Numbered from the stretch's first letter, positions 1 through 8,922 are shown. The stretch: 40,065 bases of DNA from Haloferax massiliensis (GCF_001368915.1 NZ_CSTE01000008.1:1-40065); one strand, 5' to 3'. Notes: generated from the sequence alone by a model not told the origin. A program made the numbers and translations.

Positions 1-1690
1 CGACCGCCCGCGCCGGGCTCTCGAACGCCTTCGTCCCGCGGTCGAACCCCTCGATGGCCTCTGTGAGTTCGTGGCGGGTCGTCCCGCGCTCGTCGGCGAG
101 GGCGGCGACGGCGTTGCCGAGGTCGGTCCGCAGGCCGGAGTTCGAGTCGCGGTTGATAAAGCGGAGCCCGCCGTCCACGAGGTCCGCGAGGCCGGACACC
201 CCGTCGGGGTTGCCGGCGGGGACGACGAGCCCCCACTCGCGGGTCCACGAGCCAAGTTCGACCGCGTCGATGCCGTCCGTGGCGTCGCCCCGGTCGCCCG
301 CGACGACGGCCACGTCGGCGATGCCGTCTCGGAGCCGCCGCAGACCCTCGCGGGAGCCGAACGGGAGATACCGTGGCGACGACACGCGGTCGAGGATGCG
401 CGAGAGCGCGGGGTCGTCCTCGCCGACGCCGAGCAGCTCCGGCGCGCGAACGTCGGGCGAGAACAGTTGGACCGTCACCGACTCGCCCTCCGCGAGATAC
501 TCCACGTCGGCCGAGACCTCGACGACGCCGTCGGCCTCGACGAGGCTCGTCGTCGCGCCCGACCCCTTATCGACGGGGTAGACGAGCGTGTTCCCGTCGC
601 CGTCGGCGACGAGTCCGACCGGCATGAGCCGCGTCCGTCCCTCGGCGTACCGCTCGCGGGCGGCCATCGTCCCCTCGACCGTCGCGGTCCGGGGCTCCGG
701 GAGGCCCGCGGCGTCGCGGACCGCCGGTGCGACGAACGTCCGGAAGATGGTGAGCGCGGAGACCGGATAGCCCGGCAGACCGATGTAGGCGCTCCCCTCG
801 CCGAGCGTGCCGACGAGCATGGGTTTCCCGGGCTTGACGGAGACGCCGTGCAGCAGGAGTTCACCGCGCTCTTCGACCACGCGGTAGATGACGTCGACCG
901 CGCTCGCGGACGTCGACCCCGACGAGAGCACGAGGTCGCACTCGTCGGCCGCCCGCCGGAGCAGGCGCTCCATCTCCTCGTAGTCGTCGCCCGCGTGGGG
1001 GTAGAGCGTCGGGACGCCGCCGGCCTCCTCGACCCCCGCGGCGATGGTGTAGGAGTTCACGTCGTAGATTTCGCCCGCCTCGGGTCGCAGTTCGTCGCCC
1101 GGCCGGACGAGCTCGTCGCCGGTCGAGACGATGCCCACGGTCGGTTTCCCGCGGACCGGCACCTCGTCGACGCCGAGCGCCGACAGCAGGCCGATTTCGC
1201 GGGGCGTCAGGCGCGTGCCGGGGCCGAGCGCGCGAGCGCCGGCGGCGATGTCGGTCCCGGCGGGCATCACGCTGTCGCCGGGCGCGACCGCCGAGTTGAC
1301 GACGAGCGAGCCGTCTCGCTCCTCGGTTCGCTCCACGATGACGACGGCGTCCGCGCCCGGCGGCATCACCGCGCCGGTGGAGATTTCGACGGCGGTCCCG
1401 GCTCCGACCGTCACGTCCGGTTCGTTGCCGGCGTGGACCGCCCCGACGAGGTCGAGTTCGACCGGCTCCGCCTCGTCAGCGCCGAAGGTGTCGCGGGCGC
1501 GGACCGCGTAGCCGTCCATGCTCGCGCGGTCGAAGCCGGGCACGTCGAGTTCGGCGTCGATTCGCTCGGCGAGGACGCGGCCGCGGGCGTCTTCGAGCGC
1601 GACGGTCTCGGCGTCGGGCGTCAGGTCGAGCGACGCGATGGCCTCGCGGGCGTCCTCCGGGGCGGCGAGGTCGCGGAACTGCTTTCTCAT
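1..1690 (-). CDS. moeA: Molybdopterin molybdotransferase MoeA fused to a C-terminal substrate-binding-protein-like domain (partial, C-terminus off the left edge)
   Basis: MoeA inserts molybdate into adenylated molybdopterin in the last step of molybdenum cofactor synthesis, in the cytoplasm. About 563 residues are visible from the ATG at 1690. The first ~400 show MoeA signatures: FDRASMDGYAVRA near the N-terminus, a PPGADAVV stretch, SSGSTSASAVD in the phosphate-binding region, and GLPGYPVSAL. From about residue 410 the sequence changes to a region rich in GDRGDA, INRDSNSG and similar motifs, typical of the periplasmic-binding-protein-like (LysR substrate / ModA-like) domain often fused to archaeal MoeA. 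The ATG overlaps the stop of the upstream moeA as ATGA, so the two are probably co-transcribed and translationally coupled. The added domain may sense molybdate or a cofactor form; that is inference. Confidence 0.9.
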   Translation of the reverse strand, partial: MRKQFRDLAAPEDAREAIASLDLTPDAETVALEDARGRVLAERIDAELDVPGFDRASMDGYAVRARDTFGADEAEPVELDLVGAVHAGNEPDVTVGAGTAVEISTGAVMPPGADAVVIVERTEERDGSLVVNSAVAPGDSVMPAGTDIAAGARALGPGTRLTPREIGLLSALGVDEVPVRGKPTVGIVSTGDELVRPGDELRPEAGEIYDVNSYTIAAGVEEAGGVPTLYPHAGDDYEEMERLLRRAADECDLVLSSGSTSASAVDVIYRVVEERGELLLHGVSVKPGKPMLVGTLGEGSAYIGLPGYPVSALTIFRTFVAPAVRDAAGLPEPRTATVEGTMAARERYAEGRTRLMPVGLVADGDGNTLVYPVDKGSGATTSLVEADGVVEVSADVEYLAEGESVTVQLFSPDVRAPELLGVGEDDPALSRILDRVSSPRYLPFGSREGLRRLRDGIADVAVVAGDRGDATDGIDAVELGSWTREWGLVVPAGNPDGVSGLADLVDGGLRFINRDSNSGLRTDLGNAVAALADERGTTRHELTEAIEGFDRGTKAFESPARAV

Positions 1691-2883
1691 GCGGACCACT
1701 CCCAGCCCTCGACGGCGACCGTGTCGCCCTCGTCGTAGCCCTCTATCTCCTCGGGGACGACGACCCAGCCGTCCGCGAGCGCGACGCTGGAGAGGATGCC
1801 CGACCCGCTCGTCCGGGTCGGCTCGGCGGTCGGTTCGTCGCCCAACGCGTCGAGTTTGACGCGGGCGAACGTCCGCGTGCCGGGCGAACTCGGGAGCTTC
1901 TTCGTGAGCGTCGCCTCCTGCGTCGGGAGGGGGCGCTCGGGGAGCGACCCGACGTGTTTCAGCACCGGCCGGAGGAACTGGAACGCGTTGACGACGCAGG
2001 CGACCGGGTAACCGGGGAGCATCACGACCGGCGTGTCTTCTACCACGCCGACCGCGACCGGGTGACCGGGCTTGAGGGCGACCCCGTGGACCAGCACCTC
2101 GCCGATGTCGTCGATGACCTCGGGGATGAGGTCGCGCTCGCCGACCGACGACCCGCCTGTGGTGACGACCACGTCGTGGTCGAGGTCCGATTCGACGGCC
2201 TCGCGGAGCAGCTCGGCGTCGTCGACGACGATGTCGCGGTAGCTCGCCTCGCCGCCCCAGCGCTCGACCAGTCGGGAGACGGTCAGGCCGTTGGTCTCGA
2301 TGACCTCGCCGGGGCCCGGGTCGGACTCGACGAGTTCCTCGCCGGTCGGGATGACCGAGACGCGGGGGCGTTCGAACACCGTCACCCCCTCGACGCCGAC
2401 GGAGCGAAGCAGGCCGAGGTCCGACGGGCGAAGCTCGTGGCCGGCCTCGAACAGCGGCGTTCCCTCGCGGACGTCCTCGCCGCGCTCGCCGACGTTCTCG
2501 CCCTCGGCGAGCGCGTCGAACACTTCGAGTTCGTCGCCGAGGCGTTCCGTGTGTTCGACCATCACGACGGCGTCGGCCCCGTCGGGCACGTCGCTGCCGG
2601 TGTGGACGCGGGCGGCCGTCCCCGGTTCGACCGGGCCGTCGACGATGCGGAGGACGTTCGGCGAGCGGCCGCTCGCGCCGAAGGTGTCCGACGCGCGGAC
2701 GGCGTAGCCGTCCATCGCGGCGCGGTCGTAGCCGGGCACGTCGGCGGGGGCGACGGCGTCTTCCGCGAGCGGTCGGCGCACGGTTCGGTCGTGCGGCGTC
2801 GCCGCCGCGAGGAGCGTCTCGCGGGCGTCCGACAGCCGCGTTCGTTGCTTGAACCCGGCCGTGCGTCGGTCGTCGTGGTTCAT
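1687..2883 (-). CDS. moeA: Molybdopterin molybdotransferase MoeA (stand-alone)
   Basis: A 398-residue MoeA without the extra domain seen in its downstream paralogue. Signatures are YDRAAMDGYAVRASDTFG near residue 60, PDGADAVVMVEHTE, VTTGGSSVGERDLIPEV (MPT/nucleotide-binding region), and MLPGYPVACVVNAF. The start is set at the ATG at 2883: the frame stays open further upstream, but that stretch reads as low-complexity intergenic sequence. The gene is first in a two-gene operon; its TGA overlaps the next ATG by 4 bases. Two adjacent moeA-type genes are common in archaea that use tungsten or molybdenum enzymes; which metal each handles cannot be told from sequence. Confidence 0.93.
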   Translation of the reverse strand: MNHDDRRTAGFKQRTRLSDARETLLAAATPHDRTVRRPLAEDAVAPADVPGYDRAAMDGYAVRASDTFGASGRSPNVLRIVDGPVEPGTAARVHTGSDVPDGADAVVMVEHTERLGDELEVFDALAEGENVGERGEDVREGTPLFEAGHELRPSDLGLLRSVGVEGVTVFERPRVSVIPTGEELVESDPGPGEVIETNGLTVSRLVERWGGEASYRDIVVDDAELLREAVESDLDHDVVVTTGGSSVGERDLIPEVIDDIGEVLVHGVALKPGHPVAVGVVEDTPVVMLPGYPVACVVNAFQFLRPVLKHVGSLPERPLPTQEATLTKKLPSSPGTRTFARVKLDALGDEPTAEPTRTSGSGILSSVALADGWVVVPEEIEGYDEGDTVAVEGWEWSA

Positions 2884-3028
2884 ACCGGCCCTTCGGTTCG
2901 GGGGGCAAAAAGCGTCGGCCTCGGACGCGACGGCGGGCGGTTTCCGAGCGCCGGCCCGTTTTGGCTTCGCGCTCGCGCGAGCGCGCGAGACCGCCGGGTT
3001 TTTCGACCCCGACTCCCTATGAGCGTTC
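2884..3028. promoter_or_regulatory. Divergent intergenic region between moeA and hsp20
   Basis: A 145-base gap between divergently transcribed genes, so it must carry both promoters. It is GC-rich and no clear TATA element stands out; a short T run just before the hsp20 start is the only AT-rich patch. Confidence 0.4.
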
Positions 3029-3448
3029 ATGTCAGCACTGCGCGACGCGCTGTCCGACCTCCCGGACGCGGTGTTCGCCGACCTGTTGGAGTCCGAGACG
3101 TCGTACCTCTTGGTCCTCGACCTCCCGGGCGTGACCGCCGAGACGGCGGAGCTCAGAGTCGAGAAGGGCAGATTGGTCGTCGAAGCGCGACGCGACAAAC
3201 GGCTCCCCGCCGAGTTCGACTACGTCCGCGAGGAGCGCCCGCTGTTCCTCGACGCCGAGGTCCCGCTTCCCCCGGACGCCGTGGCCGACGAGGCCGAGGC
3301 GTCGATGGAGCGCGGGACGCTGGAAATCCGCCTCCCCAAGCGCGAGGCCGCCTCCGAGCGGACCATCCCCATCACAACCGACGGCGACGGCGACGACGAC
3401 GAGGACGCCTCGTCGGCCCACCGGAAGACGTCCGGTGACGACGCCTGA
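3029..3448 (+). CDS. Hsp20/alpha-crystallin family small heat-shock protein
   Basis: A 139-residue protein with one alpha-crystallin-like domain. Signs are SYLLVLDLPGVT (beta strands with the conserved DLPG turn, about residues 25-38), EKGRLVVEARRD, a RPLFLDAEVPLP strand, and the closing MERGTLEIRLPKRE, which matches the family's GVLxIxxPK signature. The tail is very acidic (DGDGDDDED), usual for halophiles. Such proteins hold unfolding clients as oligomers in the cytoplasm. The stop lies 8 bases before the GTG of the ABC1 kinase, so the two may share a transcript. Confidence 0.85.
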   Translation: MSALRDALSDLPDAVFADLLESETSYLLVLDLPGVTAETAELRVEKGRLVVEARRDKRLPAEFDYVREERPLFLDAEVPLPPDAVADEAEASMERGTLEIRLPKREAASERTIPITTDGDGDDDEDASSAHRKTSGDDA

Positions 3449-3456
3449 CGAGGCGG

Positions 3457-5133
3457 GTGGTCACGCTGGTCAACCTCCGCGCCTACTGGCGGTTCCTCGT
3501 CGTCCTGTATCAGTTCTTCCCGCTCATCGTCGCGTACACCCGTGACAAGCGGAAGTACCTCCTGTTCGGCGGCGGCCGACGCGTCACGACCGAGATGCGC
3601 GTCAAGCGCGCCGACGTCCTCTTGGAGTCGCTACTGACGCTCGGGCCGACGTTCATCAAGCTCGGACAGCTCCTGTCGACGCGCCCCGACATCCTCCCGC
3701 CGGAGTACATCGAGGTGCTCGGGAGCCTCCAAGACGACGTGCCCCCCGCGCCGTGGGACGAGTCGAAAGCCGTCCTCGAAGCGGAGCTCGGCCCCGTCGA
3801 GGAGGCGTTCGACGCGTTCGACAGCGACCCGATAAGCGGCGCGAGCCTCGGACAGGTGTACGTCGCCGAGTACGAGGGCGAGAAGGTCGCCGTCAAGGTC
3901 CGCCGCCCCGGCATCGAGGACCTCGTGGAGGCCGACCTCCGGGTCATCCGGTGGTCCATGCCGCTTCTCATGCGCTTTATCGGCGAGGGGCGGGCGTTCT
4001 CGCTGGAGAACCTCGCCGACGAGTTCGCCAAGACCATCCGCGAGGAGATGGACTACGCCGAGGAGGCCGAGACGCTCGTCGAGATTCAGGAGAACTTCGC
4101 GGACGACGACACGCTCGTCATCCCCGAGCCGATTCCCGAGCGCTCCGACGACCGAGTGCTCACGATGGAGTACCTCCCCGGAACCAAGATAAACGACATC
4201 GAGGCGCTGGACGACCGCGGAATCGACCGCACGGAGTTGGCGACGAACCTCCAGCGGATCTACCTCCAGATGATCGTCGAGGACGGCGTGTTCCACGCCG
4301 ACCCCCACCCGGGGAACCTCTCCGTGACCGACGACGGCCGCATCATCTTCTACGACTTCGGGATGCACGGCGAGGTCGACCCGTTCGTCCAGGAGAAAAT
4401 CGTCGAGTTCTACATCGCCGTCGCCAACCAGGACGTCGACGGCATCCTCGACACGCTCATCGAGATGGGGACGCTCAGCCCGAACGTCGACCGGCAGGTG
4501 ATGGGCGACGTGATGGAACTCGCCATCGCCGACGCCCGCGGCGACGACATCGAGCAGTACCGCGTCAACCAAATCCTCGAACAGGTCGAATCGACCATCT
4601 ACGAGTTCCCGCTTCGGCTCCCCCGGAACCTCGCGCTCGTGCTCCGGGTCGCCGGCGTCGTCGAGGGGGTCTGCGTCACGCTCGACCCCGAGTTCGACTT
4701 CATCTCGGTGGCGACCGACTACCTGACCGAGGAGGGATACCGCGAGGAGAGCGTCCAGAAAATCATCGAGGGCGTCGGACAGCAGGGCCAAAAGACCGCC
4801 CAGTCGCTGTTCCGCGTGCCGCCCAAACTCGAACGCGTCCTCGACCGAGCGGACCGCGACAATCTGACGCTCAACGTCCGGTTGGAGGACAACCGAGGGG
4901 TCCTCGACAAGCTGGCCAAGCGGCTCATCTACGGCATCTTCCTGTCGTTCGGCTTCGTCTCGACGGTCATCATCTACGCGCTGAACCCGGAGAACCTCGT
5001 CGCGGTCGGCGCGGCGGGCGCGCCGACGGGCGTCGTCGCCCTGCTCCTGTGGCGGTCGTTCCGCTCGCGGAAGGGCATCCGGACGACGCCGCAGTTCACC
5101 CGGCAGAACCTCAAAGAGCGCCGCAGAGAGTAA
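3457..5133 (+). CDS. ABC1/UbiB (AarF) family atypical protein kinase, membrane-anchored
   Basis: A 558-residue UbiB-type kinase-like protein. The family's KxGQ motif appears as FIKLGQLLSTRPDILPPEY with QDDVPP after it; then the Ala-rich loop SGASLGQVYVAEY, the VAVKVRRPG lysine, FHADPHPGN (catalytic loop) and YDFGMHG (the DFG motif). Two hydrophobic segments near the C-terminus (about 500-540) suggest a membrane anchor. The start is GTG; no upstream in-frame start exists after the hsp20 stop. Family members act in isoprenoid quinone or lipid metabolism as atypical ATPases. Archaeal homologues have not been given a firm substrate. Confidence 0.9.
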   Translation: MVTLVNLRAYWRFLVVLYQFFPLIVAYTRDKRKYLLFGGGRRVTTEMRVKRADVLLESLLTLGPTFIKLGQLLSTRPDILPPEYIEVLGSLQDDVPPAPWDESKAVLEAELGPVEEAFDAFDSDPISGASLGQVYVAEYEGEKVAVKVRRPGIEDLVEADLRVIRWSMPLLMRFIGEGRAFSLENLADEFAKTIREEMDYAEEAETLVEIQENFADDDTLVIPEPIPERSDDRVLTMEYLPGTKINDIEALDDRGIDRTELATNLQRIYLQMIVEDGVFHADPHPGNLSVTDDGRIIFYDFGMHGEVDPFVQEKIVEFYIAVANQDVDGILDTLIEMGTLSPNVDRQVMGDVMELAIADARGDDIEQYRVNQILEQVESTIYEFPLRLPRNLALVLRVAGVVEGVCVTLDPEFDFISVATDYLTEEGYREESVQKIIEGVGQQGQKTAQSLFRVPPKLERVLDRADRDNLTLNVRLEDNRGVLDKLAKRLIYGIFLSFGFVSTVIIYALNPENLVAVGAAGAPTGVVALLLWRSFRSRKGIRTTPQFTRQNLKERRRE

Positions 5134-5190
5134 TCAACACTGAGAATCGGGCGCGTAATTTTATCGGCTCTCGCGGACACACTGTTCAGC

Positions 5191-5619
5191 ATGACGGAGT
5201 GGCGACCGGTGTTCGTGGGGGTGTGTCTCGCCGCGTGCACCGAATCGCTCGTCTACGCGATGACGGGGCAGTTCACGCTCGTCGGCGGGGTCACGGGGAG
5301 CGCGCTCGCCGGCTACGTCGTCGGCACGGACCCCGCCGACGGCGGGTGGCACGGCCTCATGGCGGGCGTCGCCTGGGGCTGTCTGCTCATGCCGCTCTCG
5401 GTGCTTTTGACCTTTCTCGAACGGACGCCGATTCTCTTTCCGTTCCAGTACGTCATCCCGCTTGTCGAGACGCCCGGGGAACTGACGACCGCCATCATGC
5501 TCGCGCTCGCGCTGCCGAACGTCGCGTCCGGCGCGCTCGGGAGCCGCGTCAGGCGCGACGCGACGGGGACGTGGTTCGACCCCGAGATGGCCGAGGTCGA
5601 CGCGGTCGAAGACGCCTGA
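5191..5619 (+). CDS. Small multi-pass membrane protein, haloarchaeal hypothetical
   Basis: 142 residues with about four hydrophobic segments (roughly 7-20, 27-43, 53-75 and 85-110), glycine-rich helices (GGVTGSALAGYVVG) and an acidic tail. It looks like a DUF5518-type haloarchaeal membrane protein, but the match is weak. An AT-rich patch (taatttttatcgg, 5154-5165) about 25-35 bases upstream can serve as a TATA box, implying its own promoter and a leaderless or nearly leaderless transcript. Confidence 0.75.
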   Translation: MTEWRPVFVGVCLAACTESLVYAMTGQFTLVGGVTGSALAGYVVGTDPADGGWHGLMAGVAWGCLLMPLSVLLTFLERTPILFPFQYVIPLVETPGELTTAIMLALALPNVASGALGSRVRRDATGTWFDPEMAEVDAVEDA

Positions 5620-5683
5620 CCGAATCGGCCGACGGCCGCGCCTTCCACGGCAGAGATTCGCGTGCGAAGACGGTTCCAAACCG

Positions 5684-5690
5684 TTTATAC
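5684..5690 (+). promoter_or_regulatory. TATA box of aIF5A
   Basis: TTTATAC lies 24 bases before the ATG of aIF5A in otherwise GC-rich sequence, the spacing expected of a leaderless haloarchaeal transcript. Confidence 0.65.
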
Positions 5691-5713
5691 CCTCCATCCG
5701 ATAACGGAGAGGC

Positions 5714-6088
5714 ATGGCGAAAGAGCAGAAGCAGGTGCGCGAGCTCCAAGAAGGAAGCTACGTCATGATGGAAGAAAAGCCGTGCAAGATCTACGCCTAC
5801 AGTACCGCCAAGCCGGGCAAGCACGGCAGCGCGAAGGCGCGCGTCGAAGCCCGCGGCGTCTTCGACAGCAAGAAGCGCTCGCTCTCCCAGCCCGTCGACG
5901 CGAAGGTGTGGGTGCCCATCATCGAGCGGAAACAGGGCCAGGTCGTCTCCGTCACCGGCGAGGACGCCCAGATCATGGACCTCGAAACGTACCAGACGTT
6001 CACGATGCGCATCCCCGACGAGGAAGACCTCAACCCCGAAGACGAGATCGAGTACCTCGAATACGAAGGCCAGCGAAAAATCGTCTAA
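5714..6088 (+). CDS. eif5A: Translation initiation/elongation factor aIF5A
   Basis: A 124-residue archaeal IF5A. It helps the ribosome through stalling sequences such as polyproline. The modified loop reads [13 protein letters not shown], so Lys36 (in PGKHG) is the residue expected to carry hypusine or deoxyhypusine. The second half ([14 protein letters not shown] to the end) is the OB-fold domain. Agmatinase follows 15 bases later, and deoxyhypusine synthase lies 1.7 kb further downstream on the same strand. In Haloferax volcanii an agmatine route to deoxyhypusine has been reported, which would explain this arrangement. Confidence 0.96.
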   Translation: MAKEQKQVRELQEGSYVMMEEKPCKIYAYSTAKPGKHGSAKARVEARGVFDSKKRSLSQPVDAKVWVPIIERKQGQVVSVTGEDAQIMDLETYQTFTMRIPDEEDLNPEDEIEYLEYEGQRKIV

Positions 6089-6103
6089 ACGGGGGTCACA
6101 GAG

Positions 6104-6925
6104 ATGTTTCCCGGAGCAATCGCAGACCGCGAGGTCGCCGACTACGTCCTTCTCGGCGCTCCGCTCGACATCTCGACGTCCTTCCAACCCGGAACCCGGT
6201 TCGGGCCGAATCGAATCCGTCGGTTCGCCGAGTCGTTCGACGACTACGACCGGCGCACCGACCAGTTTTTCACCGACTTGCGCGTCCACGACGCGGGCGA
6301 CGTCCGCGCGTGGGACGACGCACCTGAGTACGTCGAATGGCTCGCCGGGAGCGTCCGCGACGCCGTCTGGGACGACGCCGTTCCCGTCGTCCTCGGCGGC
6401 GAACACACCGTCACCGCCGCCGGCGTCACCGGCGTCGAACCCGACGTGTTCGTCTGTCTCGACGCCCACCTCGACCTCCGCCGCGAGTACGACGGCAACG
6501 AGTGGAGCCACGCCACCGTCACCCGCCGCGTCCTCGACGAACTCGGCGTCGACGAGGTCGTGATTCTCGGCGCGCGAACCGGCTCGCCCGACGAGTGGGA
6601 ACGCGCCGAGGCCGCCGACGTGACCGTGGTCGAACCCGAGGCCGTCGCCGACTGGGTCCCCGACTTCGACGACGACCAGTCCGTCTATCTGAGCGTCGAT
6701 ATCGACGCCGCGGACCCGGCGTTCGCGCCCGGCACGGGCACGAAAGAGCCGTTCGGCCTCACCTCTCGGGAGATGCGAGACGCGGTCCGAGCGGTCGCGC
6801 CCCGCGCCGACGGCTTCGACGTGGTCGAGGTCAACGACCGCGACGACGGACAGGCCGCGTCGCTGGCGGCGAAGCTCCTCCGGGAGTTCGTCTTCTCGCA
6901 CGCCGCCGGGCGGGCAGACGAGTAA
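6104..6925 (+). CDS. speB: Agmatinase (ureohydrolase family), probably serving aIF5A modification
   Basis: A 273-residue ureohydrolase with a complete set of Mn-binding motifs: GGEHT (98-102), DAHLD (120-124) and SVDIDAADP (197-205) followed by PGTGT. Agmatinases release urea from agmatine to give putrescine. It starts 15 bases after the aIF5A stop and is almost certainly co-transcribed. In halophilic archaea the deoxyhypusine synthase appears to use agmatine, with an agmatinase-like enzyme then removing urea from the modified lysine. The position here fits that role better than free polyamine synthesis, but this is inference. Confidence 0.92.
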   Translation: MFPGAIADREVADYVLLGAPLDISTSFQPGTRFGPNRIRRFAESFDDYDRRTDQFFTDLRVHDAGDVRAWDDAPEYVEWLAGSVRDAVWDDAVPVVLGGEHTVTAAGVTGVEPDVFVCLDAHLDLRREYDGNEWSHATVTRRVLDELGVDEVVILGARTGSPDEWERAEAADVTVVEPEAVADWVPDFDDDQSVYLSVDIDAADPAFAPGTGTKEPFGLTSREMRDAVRAVAPRADGFDVVEVNDRDDGQAASLAAKLLREFVFSHAAGRADE

Positions 6926-6979
6926 CCGACCCGCGGCGAACCCCGTTCCTTACAAGTTCCCGAGTCACGACTCCCCGGT

Positions 6980-7741
6980 ATGCAGCTCTCCGACATCGTC
7001 GCTCGACTCGACGAGACGCTCGCCACCGACGAGTTCGCCGACGTGGACGCCAGCGCCAACGGCCTGCAGGTCGGCCCCGACGAGAAACCGGTCGAGAAAG
7101 TCGCCTTCGCCGTCGACGCCGCGGAAGCGACCATCGACGCCGCGCTCGACGCCGACGCCGACCTGCTCGTCGTCCACCACGGTCTCGTCTGGGGCGGCCT
7201 CGACCGGCTGACCGGCCGCGACTTCGACCGCATCGAGCCCCTGCTTCGCGGCGACCTCGCGCTCTACGTCTCGCACCTCCCGCTGGACGGACATCAGGAA
7301 CTCGGCAACGCCGCCGGCGTCGCCGACCACCTCGGACTCGCTGACACCGAGCCGTTCGGGTCGCTCGGACCGATTCACATCGGGCAGGCTGGGTCGTTCG
7401 AGTCGCCGAAGACGACCGACGGGATTCGGACGGCGCTCGACGAACTCGACGGGAGCGCGGGCACGACCGTCCTCGACTTCGGCCCCGACGAACTCTCGTC
7501 GGTGGGGGTCGTCACCGGCTCCGGCGTCGACTGGTTGGACGAGGCCATCGACCGCGGCGTCGACGCGCTCGTCACCGGCGAGGGCAAACAGAAGGCGTAC
7601 CACGAGGCGCGCGAGGCCGGTATCTCGGTGTTCCTCGCGGGCCACTACGCGACCGAGACGTTCGGCGTGCGGAGCCTGCGCGACCTCGCCGACGAGTGGG
7701 GCCTCGAAACCGAGTACGTCAGCCACCCGACCGGGCTGTAA
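6980..7741 (+). CDS. Nif3-like dinuclear metal centre protein (NIF3/YbgI family)
   Basis: 253 residues. The dimetal-binding residues sit in LLVVHHGLVWGG (His-His pair, about residues 57-65) and near the C-terminus in FLAGHYATETFG (His and Glu). VTGEGKQKAYHEA is also typical of the family. Family members form hexameric rings with two metals per subunit; their reaction is unsettled, and the old GTP cyclohydrolase label is not well supported. It lies between agmatinase and deoxyhypusine synthase on the same strand (54 and 81 base gaps), so a link to that pathway is possible but unproven. Confidence 0.9.
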   Translation: MQLSDIVARLDETLATDEFADVDASANGLQVGPDEKPVEKVAFAVDAAEATIDAALDADADLLVVHHGLVWGGLDRLTGRDFDRIEPLLRGDLALYVSHLPLDGHQELGNAAGVADHLGLADTEPFGSLGPIHIGQAGSFESPKTTDGIRTALDELDGSAGTTVLDFGPDELSSVGVVTGSGVDWLDEAIDRGVDALVTGEGKQKAYHEAREAGISVFLAGHYATETFGVRSLRDLADEWGLETEYVSHPTGL

Positions 7742-7822
7742 GGGCGACCGAACGTCTGCCAACCCGCCGCACGGCCTCACCGGACCGGGGCGTTCAAACG
7801 CCCTGCCGACGCACTCCCTCGC

Positions 7823-8848
7823 ATGAGCGACCACGACGATGACGGCTACGAGATGCCGGACCGCGAGGAGTTCCAACACGACCCGCTGGGCCACGCCGAG
7901 GTCCGCGGCGGCATGACGGTCGGCGAGTTAGTCGAGCAGTACGGCCACGCGGGCATCGGCGCGGCCGACGTCCACGAGGCCGCCGACATCTACGCCGAGA
8001 TGCTGGCCGACGACGACTGCACGGTGTTCATGTCGCTGGCCGGCGCGATGGTCCCGACCGGGATGCGGAAGGTCGTCTCCGACCTCATCCGCGACGGCCA
8101 CGTCGACGCCCTCGTGACGACGGGCGCGAACCTCACGCACGACGCCATCGAGGCCGTCGGGGGCAAACATCATCATGGGTCTCAGAACCACGGCGAGAAG
8201 ACCGAACGCGAGCACGACGAGACGCTCCGCGACGAGGAGGTCGACCGCATCTACAACGTCTACCTCCCGCAGGAACATTTCGCGCTGTTCGAGTCGCACC
8301 TCCGAAGCGAGGTGTTCCCGGCGCTGGAGGAAGAGGGGACCGTCAGCATCGCCGACCTCTGCCGCGAACTCGGCCGCGCCAACAGCGAGGTCAACGAGCG
8401 CGAGGGAATCGAGGAGGACGCCGGCGTCGCGGCCGCGGCCTACGAGGCCGACGTGCCCATCTACTGCCCCGCTGTGCAGGACTCCGTGCTCGGCCTGCAG
8501 GCGTGGATGTACTCGCAGACCTCGTCGTTCTCGCTGGACGCGCTGGCCGACATGACGCCGTTGACCGACCTCGCGTACGACGCCGACACGGCCGGCTGTC
8601 TCCTCGTCGGCGGCGGCGTCCCGAAGAACTTCACGCTCCAGACGATGCTCGTCACGCCGGGCGCGTACGACTACGGCGTCCAGATAACGATGGACCCCGC
8701 CGCGACCGGCGGCCTCTCGGGCGCGACGCTCGACGAGGCGCGCTCGTGGGGCAAACTGGAGAAGGACGCCCGCAACACGACCGTCCTCGGCGACGCGACA
8801 ATCATGCTCCCCCTACTCGTCGCCGCGGCGCGCGAGCGAATCGAGTAA
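7823..8848 (+). CDS. dhs: Deoxyhypusine synthase-like protein
   Basis: A 341-residue deoxyhypusine synthase. It moves an aminobutyl group (or, as reported in haloarchaea, agmatine) onto the aIF5A lysine using NAD. The Rossmann-like core has TGANLTHDAIEA; VPIYCPAVQDSVLG is the conserved substrate region. The catalytic lysine is expected at Lys311 in ARSWGKLEKDA, matching the SWGK motif of eukaryotic enzymes. A His-rich stretch (KHHHGSQNHGE, about 115-125) follows the NAD motif, as in several archaeal homologues. The ATG at 7823 has a short GC-rich leader. Its target, aIF5A, is encoded 1.7 kb upstream on the same strand. Confidence 0.94.
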   Translation: MSDHDDDGYEMPDREEFQHDPLGHAEVRGGMTVGELVEQYGHAGIGAADVHEAADIYAEMLADDDCTVFMSLAGAMVPTGMRKVVSDLIRDGHVDALVTTGANLTHDAIEAVGGKHHHGSQNHGEKTEREHDETLRDEEVDRIYNVYLPQEHFALFESHLRSEVFPALEEEGTVSIADLCRELGRANSEVNEREGIEEDAGVAAAAYEADVPIYCPAVQDSVLGLQAWMYSQTSSFSLDALADMTPLTDLAYDADTAGCLLVGGGVPKNFTLQTMLVTPGAYDYGVQITMDPAATGGLSGATLDEARSWGKLEKDARNTTVLGDATIMLPLLVAAARERIE

Positions 8849-8914
8849 CGCCGCGGCGAACCGCCCGACCGTCGCGTCAGCACGCGCCCACCCGCCGTCG
8901 AGTGAGGTGGGATA

Positions 8915-8922
8915 CCTTTTTA
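8915..8922 (+). promoter_or_regulatory. TATA box of the HTH_10 regulator
   Basis: CTTTTTAC, about 29 bases before the ATG at 8951. A closer ATG at 8941 is in another frame and leads only into the overlapping reading. Confidence 0.5.

Noticed and set aside
71-1738. Long plus-strand open frame opposite moeA
   Set aside because: Shadow of the minus-strand gene: its residues are R/D/V/G-rich low-information strings, and the antisense gene has full MoeA motifs.
1954-3438. Long plus-strand frame overlapping moeA and hsp20
   Set aside because: Same high-GC shadow effect; no domain features, and it spans two real genes.
3631-4791. Minus-strand frame inside the ABC1 kinase gene
   Set aside because: Opposite strand of a clear kinase; composition is a codon shadow.
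5549-6901. Minus-strand frame over aIF5A and agmatinase
   Set aside because: Both plus-strand genes have complete family motifs; this frame does not.
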